Shown here one piece after another: positions 1 to 7,268 of a DNA stretch of 64,000 nt. A model generated the notes under the pieces. It saw only the letters and a list, made by a program, of their open reading frames with translations. It ran no database searches and was not told where the DNA came from. Source of the DNA: Pedobacter ginsenosidimutans. GTDB lineage: Bacteria; Bacteroidota; Bacteroidia; Sphingobacteriales; Sphingobacteriaceae. Position 1 is the stretch's first letter. The number at the start of each line of letters is the position of its first letter. The stretch is from contig NZ_LMZQ01000005.1 in the NCBI RefSeq assembly GCF_001442625.1, positions 62,001 to 126,000 on the forward strand, written 5' to 3'. A program made the position numbers and the translations under genes.

Positions 1-253
1 AAAATATGGTTTCCCCATTTTCGGTATCAATATTTACTTCTACCTCAATTTTATCAATTGGCCATTCCTTTCTATCGGCATACATCCTTAAGGTTATGGC
101 TACACACGATGCCAGAGATGCCATTAACAATCCTTTTGGGGCAAAACCTTTATGTGTACCACCCAATTCTAAAGGCTCGTCTACTATAATATCATGAGAA
201 CCATTTGTTACAGAACATGCATAATGCTCTTTATTTATTGTCGCTTTTACCAT
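1..253 (-). CDS. OsmC family protein (partial, C-terminus beyond window)
   Basis: Reading the minus strand from the ATG at 253 gives an open frame to the window edge (about 84 residues). It begins MVKATINKEHYACSVTNG and continues with GGTHKGFAPKGLLMASLASC, the signature of the OsmC/Ohr fold around its first redox cysteine (pattern PxxLLxxSLASCxxxT). Members are thiol-dependent peroxidases or related proteins that detoxify organic hydroperoxides in the cytoplasm. The second conserved cysteine would lie outside the window, so activity cannot be judged. The upstream stretch 254-429 is shared with the divergent gene at 430 and presumably holds both promoters. Confidence 0.8.
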   Translation of the reverse strand, partial: MVKATINKEHYACSVTNGSHDIIVDEPLELGGTHKGFAPKGLLMASLASCVAITLRMYADRKEWPIDKIEVEVNIDTENGETIF

Positions 254-429
254 ATAATTAGTTTTAGTATCCCAAATATTGTGCTTTAACTTTAAACTTA
301 AGTAAAAGTCCGGTCTTTTTTTGAAAATGAATTGAGAAGTCGGAAACTTTAACAAAAAGCTATTGATTGCTTTCCAAATCAAAAAACATCAAACATTATA
401 TCAAGCGAATTGTTCATTTATAAAACCAC

Positions 430-801
430 ATGATCATGAAATACAGAAAGTTAATTGGAAAATATTTAAAGCACGAATCGGATAACAGTGCAAAAATAGC
501 ACTTGCTTTAGTGGCTGGTTTAGCTGCGGGTGCAGTAATTAGTATTTTATTTGCTCCTGATAGCGGCGCAGGTACCCGTGGAAAAATTGTTGGCGGGGCT
601 AAAAATCTACGTTACGGCTTTCAGGACAAATACAATCTTTTAAAAGAGAAGGTTTTTGGCGTAGAAGCCATCGAAGAAGATATTATCGAACATGAAGTGC
701 CACATTTTAAACATAAGGTTGTTAAGAAACGTAAATCGGATGTGCAGGAAATTTTAGAAAATGCACATGAGAACGGTCAAGTGCAAGAAGGCCAAGGATA
801 A
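430..801 (+). CDS. YtxH domain-containing protein
   Basis: A 123-residue protein, or 121 if the ATG at 436 is used. Residues about 20-45 form one hydrophobic helix rich in Ala and Gly (ALALVAGLAAGAVISILFAP) followed at once by the D-S-G-x-G-T-R-x-K-I motif typical of the YtxH family (old name: gas vesicle-like protein). The rest is charged, Lys/Glu-rich and probably helical. YtxH proteins are small single-span membrane proteins linked to general stress, with no defined biochemical activity. The gene stands alone, followed by a dispersed repeat at 828-950. Confidence 0.8.
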   Translation: MIMKYRKLIGKYLKHESDNSAKIALALVAGLAAGAVISILFAPDSGAGTRGKIVGGAKNLRYGFQDKYNLLKEKVFGVEAIEEDIIEHEVPHFKHKVVKKRKSDVQEILENAHENGQVQEGQG

Positions 802-827
802 AAAACTTAAATATATAAAAGAAAAGT

Positions 828-950
828 CGTCATGTCGATCCGATAGCTATCGGATGAAGCGTAGTGGAATGGAGAGATCTGTGATAGATTTAGGCTTCGC
901 TGTTCTCTACGTTGCACCCGATAGCTATCGGGTCCGCTCGAAATGACGGC
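828..950. repeat. Dispersed palindromic intergenic repeat, copy A
   Basis: The element starts with GTCAT-type and ends with ATGAC-type sequence and carries two palindromes of the form CCGATAGCTATCGG (about 840-853 and 916-933). Its reverse complement closely resembles 46680-46802: both share ACCCGATAGCTATCGGGT next to a segment reading TCCGCTCGAAATGAC, and both contain a GGAGAGATCT core. It lies between two plus-strand genes and would fold into a strong hairpin in RNA. It looks like a REP/BIME-like non-coding repeat family. Short ORFs crossing it are repeat-derived. Confidence 0.75.
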
Positions 951-993
951 ATTGCTAAGGTAATTTCTTAGTTTTACAGGATAGTATCTACAT

Positions 994-1740
994 ATGATTT
1001 TTATCCTCTCGAAGATTTTGCTTTTCCTCATTAAACCTATTGTGTGGATTTTTGTGCTTTTGATTTTTGCAATTGCATCTAAAAATCCTAAAAAAAGGAA
1101 AAGGTATTTAATCTGTATTTTGATTATTTTCTTCTTTTTCTCTAATGGCTTTATTGTTGGAAAAATAATAAACAGTTATGAAGCTGACTATCCAAGGGCA
1201 GCTAAATTCGATGTTGGAATTGTACTTGGAGGCTTCTCAGGTTTAAACAAACGTAATAATGAAATTGCTTTTAATTGGGCTGGAGATAGATTGTTCCAGG
1301 CAATCGCACTTTATAAAAAAGGACAGATTAAGCAGATATTACTTAGTGGTGGAAGCGCAAATTTAATAAACCAAAAAATAAAAGAAGCTGATTTAGCCAT
1401 TCAGTACTTAAAACTGATCGGGATTCCTGATTCTGCAATCCTTATTGAAAACCAAAGCAGAAATACCATCGAAAATGCCAGGTATAGCCTGGCGCTCATC
1501 GCGAAAAGCAACCCTAAAGCTAAAATTTTGGTGATTACCAGTGCATGGCACATCCCAAGGACAAAACTGATTTTTGATAAACAGGCAAAACAGAAAATTG
1601 AATATTACCCAACGAATTTTTCCGGAGATACTGAATTTGAATTAAGTGATTTCATCATTCCAAATGCCAGCGCATTAGGCGCATGGGAAATGTTATTTAA
1701 AGAATGGATTGGTCTAACTGTAGACCGTTTGAGGGCTTAA
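994..1740 (+). CDS. YdcF/SanA family membrane protein (DUF218)
   Basis: A 248-residue protein with two N-terminal hydrophobic segments (about 3-27 and 38-58) followed by a DUF218 domain. Diagnostic pieces are VGIVLGGFSG, ILLSGGSA, the ENQSRNTIENA motif and VITSAWHIPRTKLIF, in the usual YdcF order. YdcF and SanA proteins are envelope-associated; SanA affects barrier integrity and ElyC-type members affect peptidoglycan or undecaprenyl-phosphate metabolism, but the biochemical reaction is not settled. The C-terminal domain probably faces the periplasm. The gene is monocistronic as far as can be seen. Confidence 0.82.
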   Translation: MIFILSKILLFLIKPIVWIFVLLIFAIASKNPKKRKRYLICILIIFFFFSNGFIVGKIINSYEADYPRAAKFDVGIVLGGFSGLNKRNNEIAFNWAGDRLFQAIALYKKGQIKQILLSGGSANLINQKIKEADLAIQYLKLIGIPDSAILIENQSRNTIENARYSLALIAKSNPKAKILVITSAWHIPRTKLIFDKQAKQKIEYYPTNFSGDTEFELSDFIIPNASALGAWEMLFKEWIGLTVDRLRA

Positions 1741-2006
1741 GCTGTGCAAATCGGTTGGTCGTTTGTACCATTAATTGCTGAAAATTGATAATAATGAAAC
1801 CCGGCTAAGTTCTAGGTATCCATATAATTGCACAATATAAACAGTAATCAAAAACACAAATACAGATCGACTATTTGATTTATAAAGCTGTATAATCATC
1901 AGTAAACGTAAAAGATCTATAAAAGTATTTTAAAAATTACTTTTTAAGAATGTTTTTATTTACACAATTGTATATCTTTATACAATATTTATCTAGATAT
2001 AAAAAC

Positions 2007-2489
2007 ATGCTCACAGAAAAACAAACACAAAAACTCTACTGGTTAAAGTACGAAATCAGTTCCATCCAGGCATTGATCCTTAACTCTCCAAGCATTGATC
2101 GTTTCTCATTTTGTTATTTTTTCCCAGAAACTGACCAGCCAACTAAACCTTTACAATTGATTGCTTATGGATACATGGCACCAAGCAACCAGTACAGCAG
2201 TTATTTCGACAGGTTGGAAATTTACAACAACAGCGCTTTAGATTTAAGCGGCCCGATTATTCTAAGCAATAATATCATTTCACTTGCCGATATCTTATTG
2301 TTGATTAACAATCCTGATGCTAACGGCGATAAACCTGACTATTTGGTATTCGTTCCGGATGTTAACCGTGGACACGTTTTTTATAATGTTAAACGGTTTA
2401 AAAGAATTGACACAGGAGATGTTGAATTAATTTACGACGATGAGACGCCAATTGTTACCAATCCATCTCCGCCAGCTACAATAAATTGA
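2007..2489 (+). CDS. Hypothetical protein
   Basis: A 160-residue protein that I do not recognise. I chose the ATG at 2007 (MLTEKQTQKLYWLKYEIS) because the 19 residues from the ATG at 1950 are Phe/Tyr/Ile-rich and lie in very AT-rich DNA like an untranslated leader; the longer form remains possible. There is no signal peptide or membrane segment. The C-terminal third is Asp/Pro-rich (NNPDANGDKPDYLVFVPDVN). It ends 22 nt before the membrane protein of the adjacent two-component cluster, so it may be co-transcribed with it. Confidence 0.6.
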   Translation: MLTEKQTQKLYWLKYEISSIQALILNSPSIDRFSFCYFFPETDQPTKPLQLIAYGYMAPSNQYSSYFDRLEIYNNSALDLSGPIILSNNIISLADILLLINNPDANGDKPDYLVFVPDVNRGHVFYNVKRFKRIDTGDVELIYDDETPIVTNPSPPATIN

Positions 2490-2511
2490 TTAATTAACAC
2501 GCTTATCCCAA

Positions 2512-3174
2512 ATGCTTAAAATATTCCAATTTATTATCGATTGGTCTGAAGTCTGGGCGTTATTAATCCCTATATCTGTACTGCTAATAAAAAAACAACC
2601 GGCTAGCCTTAAGCTGGTTGTTTTTTATGTATGGGCAGGGCTGATTATTAACCTGGGAATAGATCTGATCTGGAAATTCAGGGACATGCTGCCTGCAGCA
2701 TACAATTCTAATAATTTCCTCTACAACCTACACTCGGTTATCCGTTTTTATCTGTTCTGTGCATTTTTTATCCAGTTAAATCAAGCTTTTTTAGTCACCA
2801 TAAAGAAAATTATCCCCATCTGCTTCACAGCTTTCATTATCATCAATTTTACTTTTTATGAAAACTTTTTTGATTATTGGAAATTAAGCAGCCGTTTGCT
2901 CTCAACCGAAGCTATTTTTCTTTTGTTCTATACGCTTCAATATTACCTATTCAAAATAAACGATAGCACAGCTACCAAAATTACGAACAGTGATTTTTGG
3001 ATAACCACCGGACTTGGCATTTTTGTTACCCTAAATTTTTTCATTTTTCTATTATACAACGAACTTACATTGCGCTTTCAAAATTTTGCCATTAGCTTAT
3101 GGAGTGTGCACAATATCTCTTACATCATTTTTAACCTATTTATAGCGAAAGGATTTTATGAATCAGGTAAATAA
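2512..3174 (+). CDS. Multipass membrane protein, probable sensory partner of the adjacent kinase
   Basis: A 220-residue, strongly hydrophobic protein with about six or seven predicted membrane segments (roughly 13-27, 34-50, 72-90, 97-113, 131-147, 164-182 and 192-212). No catalytic motif is visible. Its 3' end overlaps the start of the histidine kinase gene by 17 nt, which implies translational coupling and a shared job. Kinases with little sensor domain of their own are sometimes paired with a separate multipass protein, so this may be the input module; that is inference. Codons 27-39 contain a terminator-like hairpin (2590-2626). Confidence 0.65.
   Translation: MLKIFQFIIDWSEVWALLIPISVLLIKKQPASLKLVVFYVWAGLIINLGIDLIWKFRDMLPAAYNSNNFLYNLHSVIRFYLFCAFFIQLNQAFLVTIKKIIPICFTAFIIINFTFYENFFDYWKLSSRLLSTEAIFLLFYTLQYYLFKINDSTATKITNSDFWITTGLGIFVTLNFFIFLLYNELTLRFQNFAISLWSVHNISYIIFNLFIAKGFYESGK
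2590..2626 (+). terminator. Terminator-like hairpin inside a coding region
   Basis: Arms at 2590-2604 and 2612-2626 pair over 15 bp, including one G-U pair (2601 with 2615), with a 7-nt loop. The 3' arm ends in six T. The structure lies near the start of the membrane protein gene at 2512, where an intrinsic terminator would be polar on the kinase gene. Confidence 0.45.
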
Positions 3175-3955
3175 TGAGATTATGCAGATATTAATGGTCG
3201 GCGTTGCTGCTATGCTTATGTTATTTATCAGTTTACTGCTCATTTTTATATTCATGCAGCGCAAAAAACTTCAATACAAACTTAACCTACAAACCTTACA
3301 GAATATACAAAAAAATCAGTTGATCGAAGCAGCAGTAAGAAGCGAGGAAATTGAGCGGCACCGTATTGCTGAAGAATTACACGATGAGGTTGGTGCAATT
3401 TTAGGATCAGCCAGCTTGTATTTCTATGGAACTGATATCAACAGCTGCGACAAAATAAGTAAAGAAATGTATCAAAAAGGTAAAAATTTGCTTGACGACG
3501 GAATCCATAAAATCCGTGGTATTTCGCACAACCTGCACTCCACCATTTTACAAGAATTAGGTTTAAAAGAGGCCATTTCACACTTCTGCAGTAAAATCAG
3601 CCATAGCAATGTTGCCGAAATCAGCTTAAGTTTAACAGACGATTACAGCATAAAGGTAAACCAGAACGACATCAGCATTTACAGGATCATTCAGGAGCTT
3701 ATCCATAATATAACCAAACATGCAAAAGCCAGGCTTATCCATATTCAATCTGTGAGTGTTAATAGTAATTTGGTATTTACCATTTCGCATAACGGGAATG
3801 GGCTTACACAAAATCAATTTGAAGAACTGCGCTTTATAAAAGATGGATTAGGACTAAAAAATATTCAAAATAGAATAATCCTGTTAAAAGCAGACCTTGT
3901 TTTTTCACAGTATGGAGGTCGGTATTTTATTAAAATTACCATTCCCGTTAGTTAA
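3158..3955 (+). CDS. Sensor histidine kinase, NarX/DegS-like (HisKA_3 type)
   Basis: A 265-residue kinase with one N-terminal membrane helix (about 10-34), a short coiled linker, then a dimerisation/phosphoacceptor segment ERHRIAEELHDEVGAILG with phospho-accepting His75. The HATPase domain shows an N box (IYRIIQELIHNITKHAKA) and a G box (GLGLKNIQNRI). The E-L-H-D arrangement marks the HPK7 class, which works with LuxR-type regulators, and such a regulator follows at 4127. There is almost no extracytoplasmic domain, so sensing probably depends on membrane segments or on the overlapping upstream membrane protein. Confidence 0.9.
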   Translation: MNQVNNEIMQILMVGVAAMLMLFISLLLIFIFMQRKKLQYKLNLQTLQNIQKNQLIEAAVRSEEIERHRIAEELHDEVGAILGSASLYFYGTDINSCDKISKEMYQKGKNLLDDGIHKIRGISHNLHSTILQELGLKEAISHFCSKISHSNVAEISLSLTDDYSIKVNQNDISIYRIIQELIHNITKHAKARLIHIQSVSVNSNLVFTISHNGNGLTQNQFEELRFIKDGLGLKNIQNRIILLKADLVFSQYGGRYFIKITIPVS

Positions 3956-4126
3956 ACATTTTATGATGTAATATAAATTATATTAAAATGTAATAATAAA
4001 AATCTAGTATTATAAGTTTAAAAATCAAAATAAAATAAATAATAATACAAATAAGATAGTATTAATAGACAATTAATATATATTAATATAAAATATTAAG
4101 TAATTTTAGATACTCAATTTAAAATA

Positions 4127-4777
4127 ATGCTCAAAATAAGGATAGCCATAGCAGATGATTATAGCATTTTTAGAGACGGTTTAAGGGTAGGCTTTAACCG
4201 TGATAAAAATCTGGAAGTAATATTTGAGGCATCAAACGGGGAAGAACTGATGTGCAAACTCGAAGATGTACAGCCAGACGTTATTTTAATGGACCTGAAA
4301 ATGCCTGTAATGGACGGAATGGAAGCCATGAAATTAATCCGCAAAAAATATGCTGGTAATATTAAAATTCTTGTTCTAACCATGTATGATGAGGTTAAAT
4401 TTATTATTCATTTAATGGAAAACGGGGCCAACGGTTATCTATTAAAAAATACAGATCCTAAAGAAATCAGGAAGGCTATTTATTCTGTACATGAAAGTGG
4501 CTACTACTTTAACGATATTGTAACCAAAGCATTATTAAAAAAATTAACAATTAAAGGTTCTACCAGGCCCTCACTCGATCAGAATATAGAATTCTCAGAA
4601 CGCGAACTGGATGTTTTAAAAATGATCTGCGATGAGAAAACCGCGACTGAAATTGGCACAGAACTTTTTTTGAGTCCACGGTCAGTTGAAGGTATCAGAA
4701 TGCGCATTATCGAAAAAACAGGTGTTCGTAATACTGCGGGCCTGGTAATGTTTGCCATTAAAAACGGTGTAATATAG
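4127..4777 (+). CDS. LuxR/NarL-type response regulator
   Basis: A 216-residue protein. The receiver domain (1-120) has acidic Asp10/Asp11, phospho-accepting Asp56 in VILMDLKMP, the conserved Thr in VLTMYDE and Lys in YLLKNTDP. The C-terminal domain (about 150-216) is a GerE helix-turn-helix: FSERELDVLKMICDEKTATE, then LSPRSVEGIRMRIIEKTGV. It is the natural partner of the HPK7 kinase that ends 171 nt upstream; that gap is extremely AT-rich and may hold a separate promoter. The next gene downstream begins the small-peptide cassette at 5034, the most likely local target. Confidence 0.92.
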   Translation: MLKIRIAIADDYSIFRDGLRVGFNRDKNLEVIFEASNGEELMCKLEDVQPDVILMDLKMPVMDGMEAMKLIRKKYAGNIKILVLTMYDEVKFIIHLMENGANGYLLKNTDPKEIRKAIYSVHESGYYFNDIVTKALLKKLTIKGSTRPSLDQNIEFSERELDVLKMICDEKTATEIGTELFLSPRSVEGIRMRIIEKTGVRNTAGLVMFAIKNGVI

Positions 4778-5033
4778 CCGTATCAAATCCTCTTTCTTGA
4801 GTTAAATACAAGGCTAAAACATTCCTTTGCCTTTCTATCAGCATCTATCTTGTTTTAAGCATAAACTCATAGGGTCATTTTTATCCTACTAACTACGTAG
4901 AAATACTCAATATTCTAAATGAGTATTACCACTCTGGTAAAAAAATTATGGTGTACCGAACTTTATGTTGTGCAACGAAGCTTCAAAACAAGGCACACTA
5001 AACAATTTTTATTTACCTCAAAAAGAAAACAAA
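4778..5033 (+). promoter_or_regulatory. Upstream region of the small-peptide gene
   Basis: This 256-nt gap between the response regulator and the peptide gene contains two short inverted repeats: TACTCA (4904-4909) with TGAGTA (4920-4925), and TTACC (4926-4930) with GGTAA (4936-4940). They are plausible LuxR-type regulator sites. A weak -7-like sequence (TATGTTGT) lies near 4963. None of these assignments is firm. Confidence 0.3.
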
Positions 5034-5339
5034 ATGGCAAAGTCAAGTTTATCAAAATCGGAATTAGCAATTCTTGATGCATTAATCGCTGATTTAAAAG
5101 GCGACAATGAAATTGTTGAAGCGAATTCAGCAGAACCACTTTTTATTGCTGCAATAGCACGTACAGCGATTAAAGCTGTTAAGGTAACCGTTCAAGCCAC
5201 TCCGGTAGTTACCCAGGTAGTTGAGGCTATCGGTGCTGCTAATGCTTTAAATGAAGCTGAAATTGGCGCGCTTTCTAAAGAAGCCAAAGATGGTTTATCT
5301 TTAGATAAGCTGATCGAACTTCGTAAAAAATTCAATTAA
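5034..5339 (+). CDS. Small Ala/Val-rich protein, candidate secreted or matured peptide precursor
   Basis: A 101-residue protein without a recognisable family. Residues 1-30 look amphipathic and acidic (SKSELAILDALIADLKGDNE). Residues 34-72 are an uncharged-to-basic Ala/Val/Ile/Thr-rich stretch (FIAAIARTAIKAVKVTVQ, then TPVVTQVVEAIGAANAL). Residues 73-101 are charged and helical. It has no cysteine and no signal peptide. I prefer the ATG at 5034; an in-frame ATG at 4965 would add 23 residues including one Cys. It is followed 6 nt after its stop codon by a 13-bp hairpin and then by SdpA-like, SdpB-like and DCC genes. That layout suggests an abundant product served by the downstream membrane proteins. 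A precursor role is inferred from context only. Confidence 0.6.
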   Translation: MAKSSLSKSELAILDALIADLKGDNEIVEANSAEPLFIAAIARTAIKAVKVTVQATPVVTQVVEAIGAANALNEAEIGALSKEAKDGLSLDKLIELRKKFN

Positions 5340-5345
5340 CAATTT

Positions 5346-5379
5346 GAAAAGGAGGGTAAGTATACCTACCCTCCTTTTC
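5346..5379 (+). terminator. Perfect 13-bp hairpin between peptide gene and maturation genes
   Basis: Arms 5346-5358 and 5367-5379 are perfect complements (core AAAAGGAGGGTA / TACCCTCCTTTT) around an 8-nt loop, followed by a T-rich stretch. It begins 6 nt after the peptide stop codon and ends 18 nt before the ATG at 5398. It probably acts as a partial terminator or 3' mRNA stabiliser, giving more peptide mRNA than downstream mRNA. Confidence 0.75.
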
Positions 5380-5397
5380 TTCAACCAATTCGAAATT

Positions 5398-5949
5398 ATG
5401 ATGCTGAAATTAAACCCTATAGTTATTTACGAACTCGTAGTAACTATTTTTCTGGCCTTTTGGTTTTTAGCAACCATATTGTGTCAGTTTAAGGAAACAA
5501 AAATATCCTCATTTATCAGATATAAAATTGATTATTTTAACCTGATCCCGCTATGGACATTCTTTGCTCCCCACCCCGGTAAAAGGGATTATCATCTACT
5601 GTATCGGGATAAAATAACCGACATCGATTATAGCGATTGGCAGGAAATGGAAATTACCGAAGAACGTACAATATGGTCATGGCTTTGGAATCCCGAAAAA
5701 CGTGATAAAAAAATATTATCAGACGTAGTACAAAGCCTGGTATCAAGCATCCCTTCCTACCGTGAAAAAGCAGGGAGCCTCAATTTACTGATGTTTTCTA
5801 TGCCTTACATCATAGTATTACATGCGGTTAGCCAATACAAGAAACAATCACAAAATTGCTATCGGCAGTTTATGCTTGCAGAATCATCAGGTTATCAAAA
5901 AGAAACTGCTCCATCATTAATTCTATTATCCGTTTTTCATCAAATATAA
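5398..5949 (+). CDS. SdpA-like membrane-anchored protein
   Basis: A 183-residue protein starting at the double ATG at 5398; a TTG-initiated reading from 5344 would run through the hairpin and is unlikely. One membrane helix (about 10-29) is followed by LIPLWTFFAPHPGKRDYHLL (residues 49-68). This W-x-F-F-x-x-x-P type motif resembles the one in SdpA-like proteins that accompany HTTM/SdpB proteins. In Bacillus subtilis, SdpA and SdpB are both needed to turn pro-SdpC into the SDP toxin; their chemistry is not well defined. It ends 6 nt before the SdpB-like gene. The SdpA assignment rests on one motif plus context; it could be another HTTM-associated protein. Confidence 0.55.
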   Translation: MMLKLNPIVIYELVVTIFLAFWFLATILCQFKETKISSFIRYKIDYFNLIPLWTFFAPHPGKRDYHLLYRDKITDIDYSDWQEMEITEERTIWSWLWNPEKRDKKILSDVVQSLVSSIPSYREKAGSLNLLMFSMPYIIVLHAVSQYKKQSQNCYRQFMLAESSGYQKETAPSLILLSVFHQI

Positions 5950-5955
5950 AAAGTC

Positions 5956-6777
5956 ATGATTCTATTAAATGATATATCACAAACTGTACTCATTATATTG
6001 AGTATAGGTTTATTAATTTCTACGCTGGAGTATCTCAAGAAAGTACAGATATTTTCTCCTAATGGTTTGTTATCCTGGAATGTAATGCAGCTAAAATGGT
6101 CCAAACAGAACGAAAAATCTTTTTTTAAACCTATTTTTAAACTGTTTAGCGCACCAGGCCTGGCTGCCCTTTTTATCATCAGGTGCCTGCTTATTATTGG
6201 ATTATTGTTCTTTCCATTACAGAGTACAACAGGATGGGTACTGATCAGTTTGTTGGGAGTTAGCTTACTGACGGCATCACTGGTTACTTATTACGGAAGT
6301 GATGGTTCAGACCAGATGAGCATGCTTATTATCATCACATTGATTCTATGCAATCTTCCTGCTTTTACAACTGGTAAATTGAGAGATATCGGCATATGGT
6401 TTATCGGATTACAGGCCTGTCTTTCTTATACTGTTGCAGGTATTGCCAAACTTGTATCTGCTGAGTGGCGTTCAGGAACAGCAATAAAAGATGTATTCTC
6501 GACCAAAACATATGGTTCTAAAAAAGCAAGTCTTTTATTGCAAAAATATCCTTCTGCAAACCGTTTTCTGTGCTGGAACGTTATTGTTATGGAAACTATA
6601 TTTCCATTATGCCTTATTCTGCCCTGGCAGTATGCCATAGTATTTCTGATATGGGGATTTATATTCCATTTCTTTACAGCGCTTATTATGGGTTTGAATT
6701 CGTTTTTCTGGGCTTTTATGGCTACTTATCCAGCAATTTATTTTATTAACCACCAAATGCCATGGCACCTATTTTAG
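5956..6777 (+). CDS. SdpB-like HTTM-domain multipass membrane protein
   Basis: A 273-residue protein with about seven hydrophobic segments. Typical HTTM/SdpB features are present: the loop YYGSDGSDQMSMLI after the third membrane segment, and LSYTVAGIAKLVSAEWRSGT (about residues 157-176), the consensus helix and re-entrant segment. HTTM proteins are related to the membrane part of vitamin K-dependent gamma-carboxylase; SdpB itself takes part in maturing a secreted antimicrobial peptide. It overlaps the DCC gene by 16 nt, so the two are translationally coupled. The substrate is plausibly the small protein encoded at 5034. Confidence 0.75.
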   Translation: MILLNDISQTVLIILSIGLLISTLEYLKKVQIFSPNGLLSWNVMQLKWSKQNEKSFFKPIFKLFSAPGLAALFIIRCLLIIGLLFFPLQSTTGWVLISLLGVSLLTASLVTYYGSDGSDQMSMLIIITLILCNLPAFTTGKLRDIGIWFIGLQACLSYTVAGIAKLVSAEWRSGTAIKDVFSTKTYGSKKASLLLQKYPSANRFLCWNVIVMETIFPLCLILPWQYAIVFLIWGFIFHFFTALIMGLNSFFWAFMATYPAIYFINHQMPWHLF

Positions 6778-7181
6778 ACACAACAAAAGACGTCATTCTA
6801 TTTGATGGTGTTTGTAATTTTTGCAATGGTTTTATCAATTATATAATCACTCATGATCAAGCAAACAGGTTTTGCTTTGCTCCGCTTGACAGTAAAATTG
6901 CATTGCAACTGGGTAAAGTCCATCAGGTTAATTTTATAAAACTAAATAGCATTATTGTGGTACGCAACAACGAGTTTCTTACCCAGTTTAATGCAGTAGC
7001 TTATATCCTGAAAAATTTAAATGCTTGGTGGGCTCCGTTAATTAACGTAGGTTATTTGATACCTGGTTTTATAAGAAACTGCCTGTATAAAGCATTCGCC
7101 AATAACCGTTATGCATTATTTGGGCAAACAGACAGTTGCATGCTACCTACAGAACATATTCGAAGTAAATTTTTGATATAG
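6762..7181 (+). CDS. DCC1-like thiol-disulfide oxidoreductase (DUF393)
   Basis: A 139-residue protein of the DCC family, defined by the motif D-G-x-C-x-x-C near the N-terminus: here FDGVCNFCNGF with Cys18 and Cys21. The C-terminal signature is also present (NRYALFGQTDSCMLP). The fold is thioredoxin-like and likely does thiol-disulfide exchange. DCC proteins often sit beside or are fused to HTTM proteins, as here (16-nt overlap with the SdpB-like gene). Because the small protein at 5034 has no cysteines, the DCC partner may act on the membrane proteins or on another substrate. Confidence 0.85.
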   Translation: MAPILDTTKDVILFDGVCNFCNGFINYIITHDQANRFCFAPLDSKIALQLGKVHQVNFIKLNSIIVVRNNEFLTQFNAVAYILKNLNAWWAPLINVGYLIPGFIRNCLYKAFANNRYALFGQTDSCMLPTEHIRSKFLI

Positions 7182-7268
7182 TACTTTGATTGGCGGCTTA
7201 ATTTTGGTAAATGCAGAATATGGCAGCAATGTTCTGCACACCAAATTATTTATCAGGCCTTATTTATA

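Noticed and set aside
761..1031. Short ORFs on both strands (761-946 plus, 807-1031 minus)
   Set aside because: They translate the dispersed palindromic repeat at 828-950 and share the repeat-derived peptide DSYR with another repeat-crossing frame near 44.7 kb; no protein-like character.
4965..5033. Longer start for the small Ala/Val-rich protein
   Set aside because: The 23 added residues do not look like a leader or signal peptide, and the ATG at 5034 opens a regular helical sequence. Not fully excluded.
5034..5339. Calling the small protein SdpC
   Set aside because: It lacks a signal peptide and the cysteine pair of SdpC, and is half its length; only the neighbourhood is similar.
5344..5397. 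TTG start of the SdpA-like gene
   Set aside because: It would translate the perfect hairpin; the double ATG at 5398 is followed by a normal N-terminal membrane anchor.
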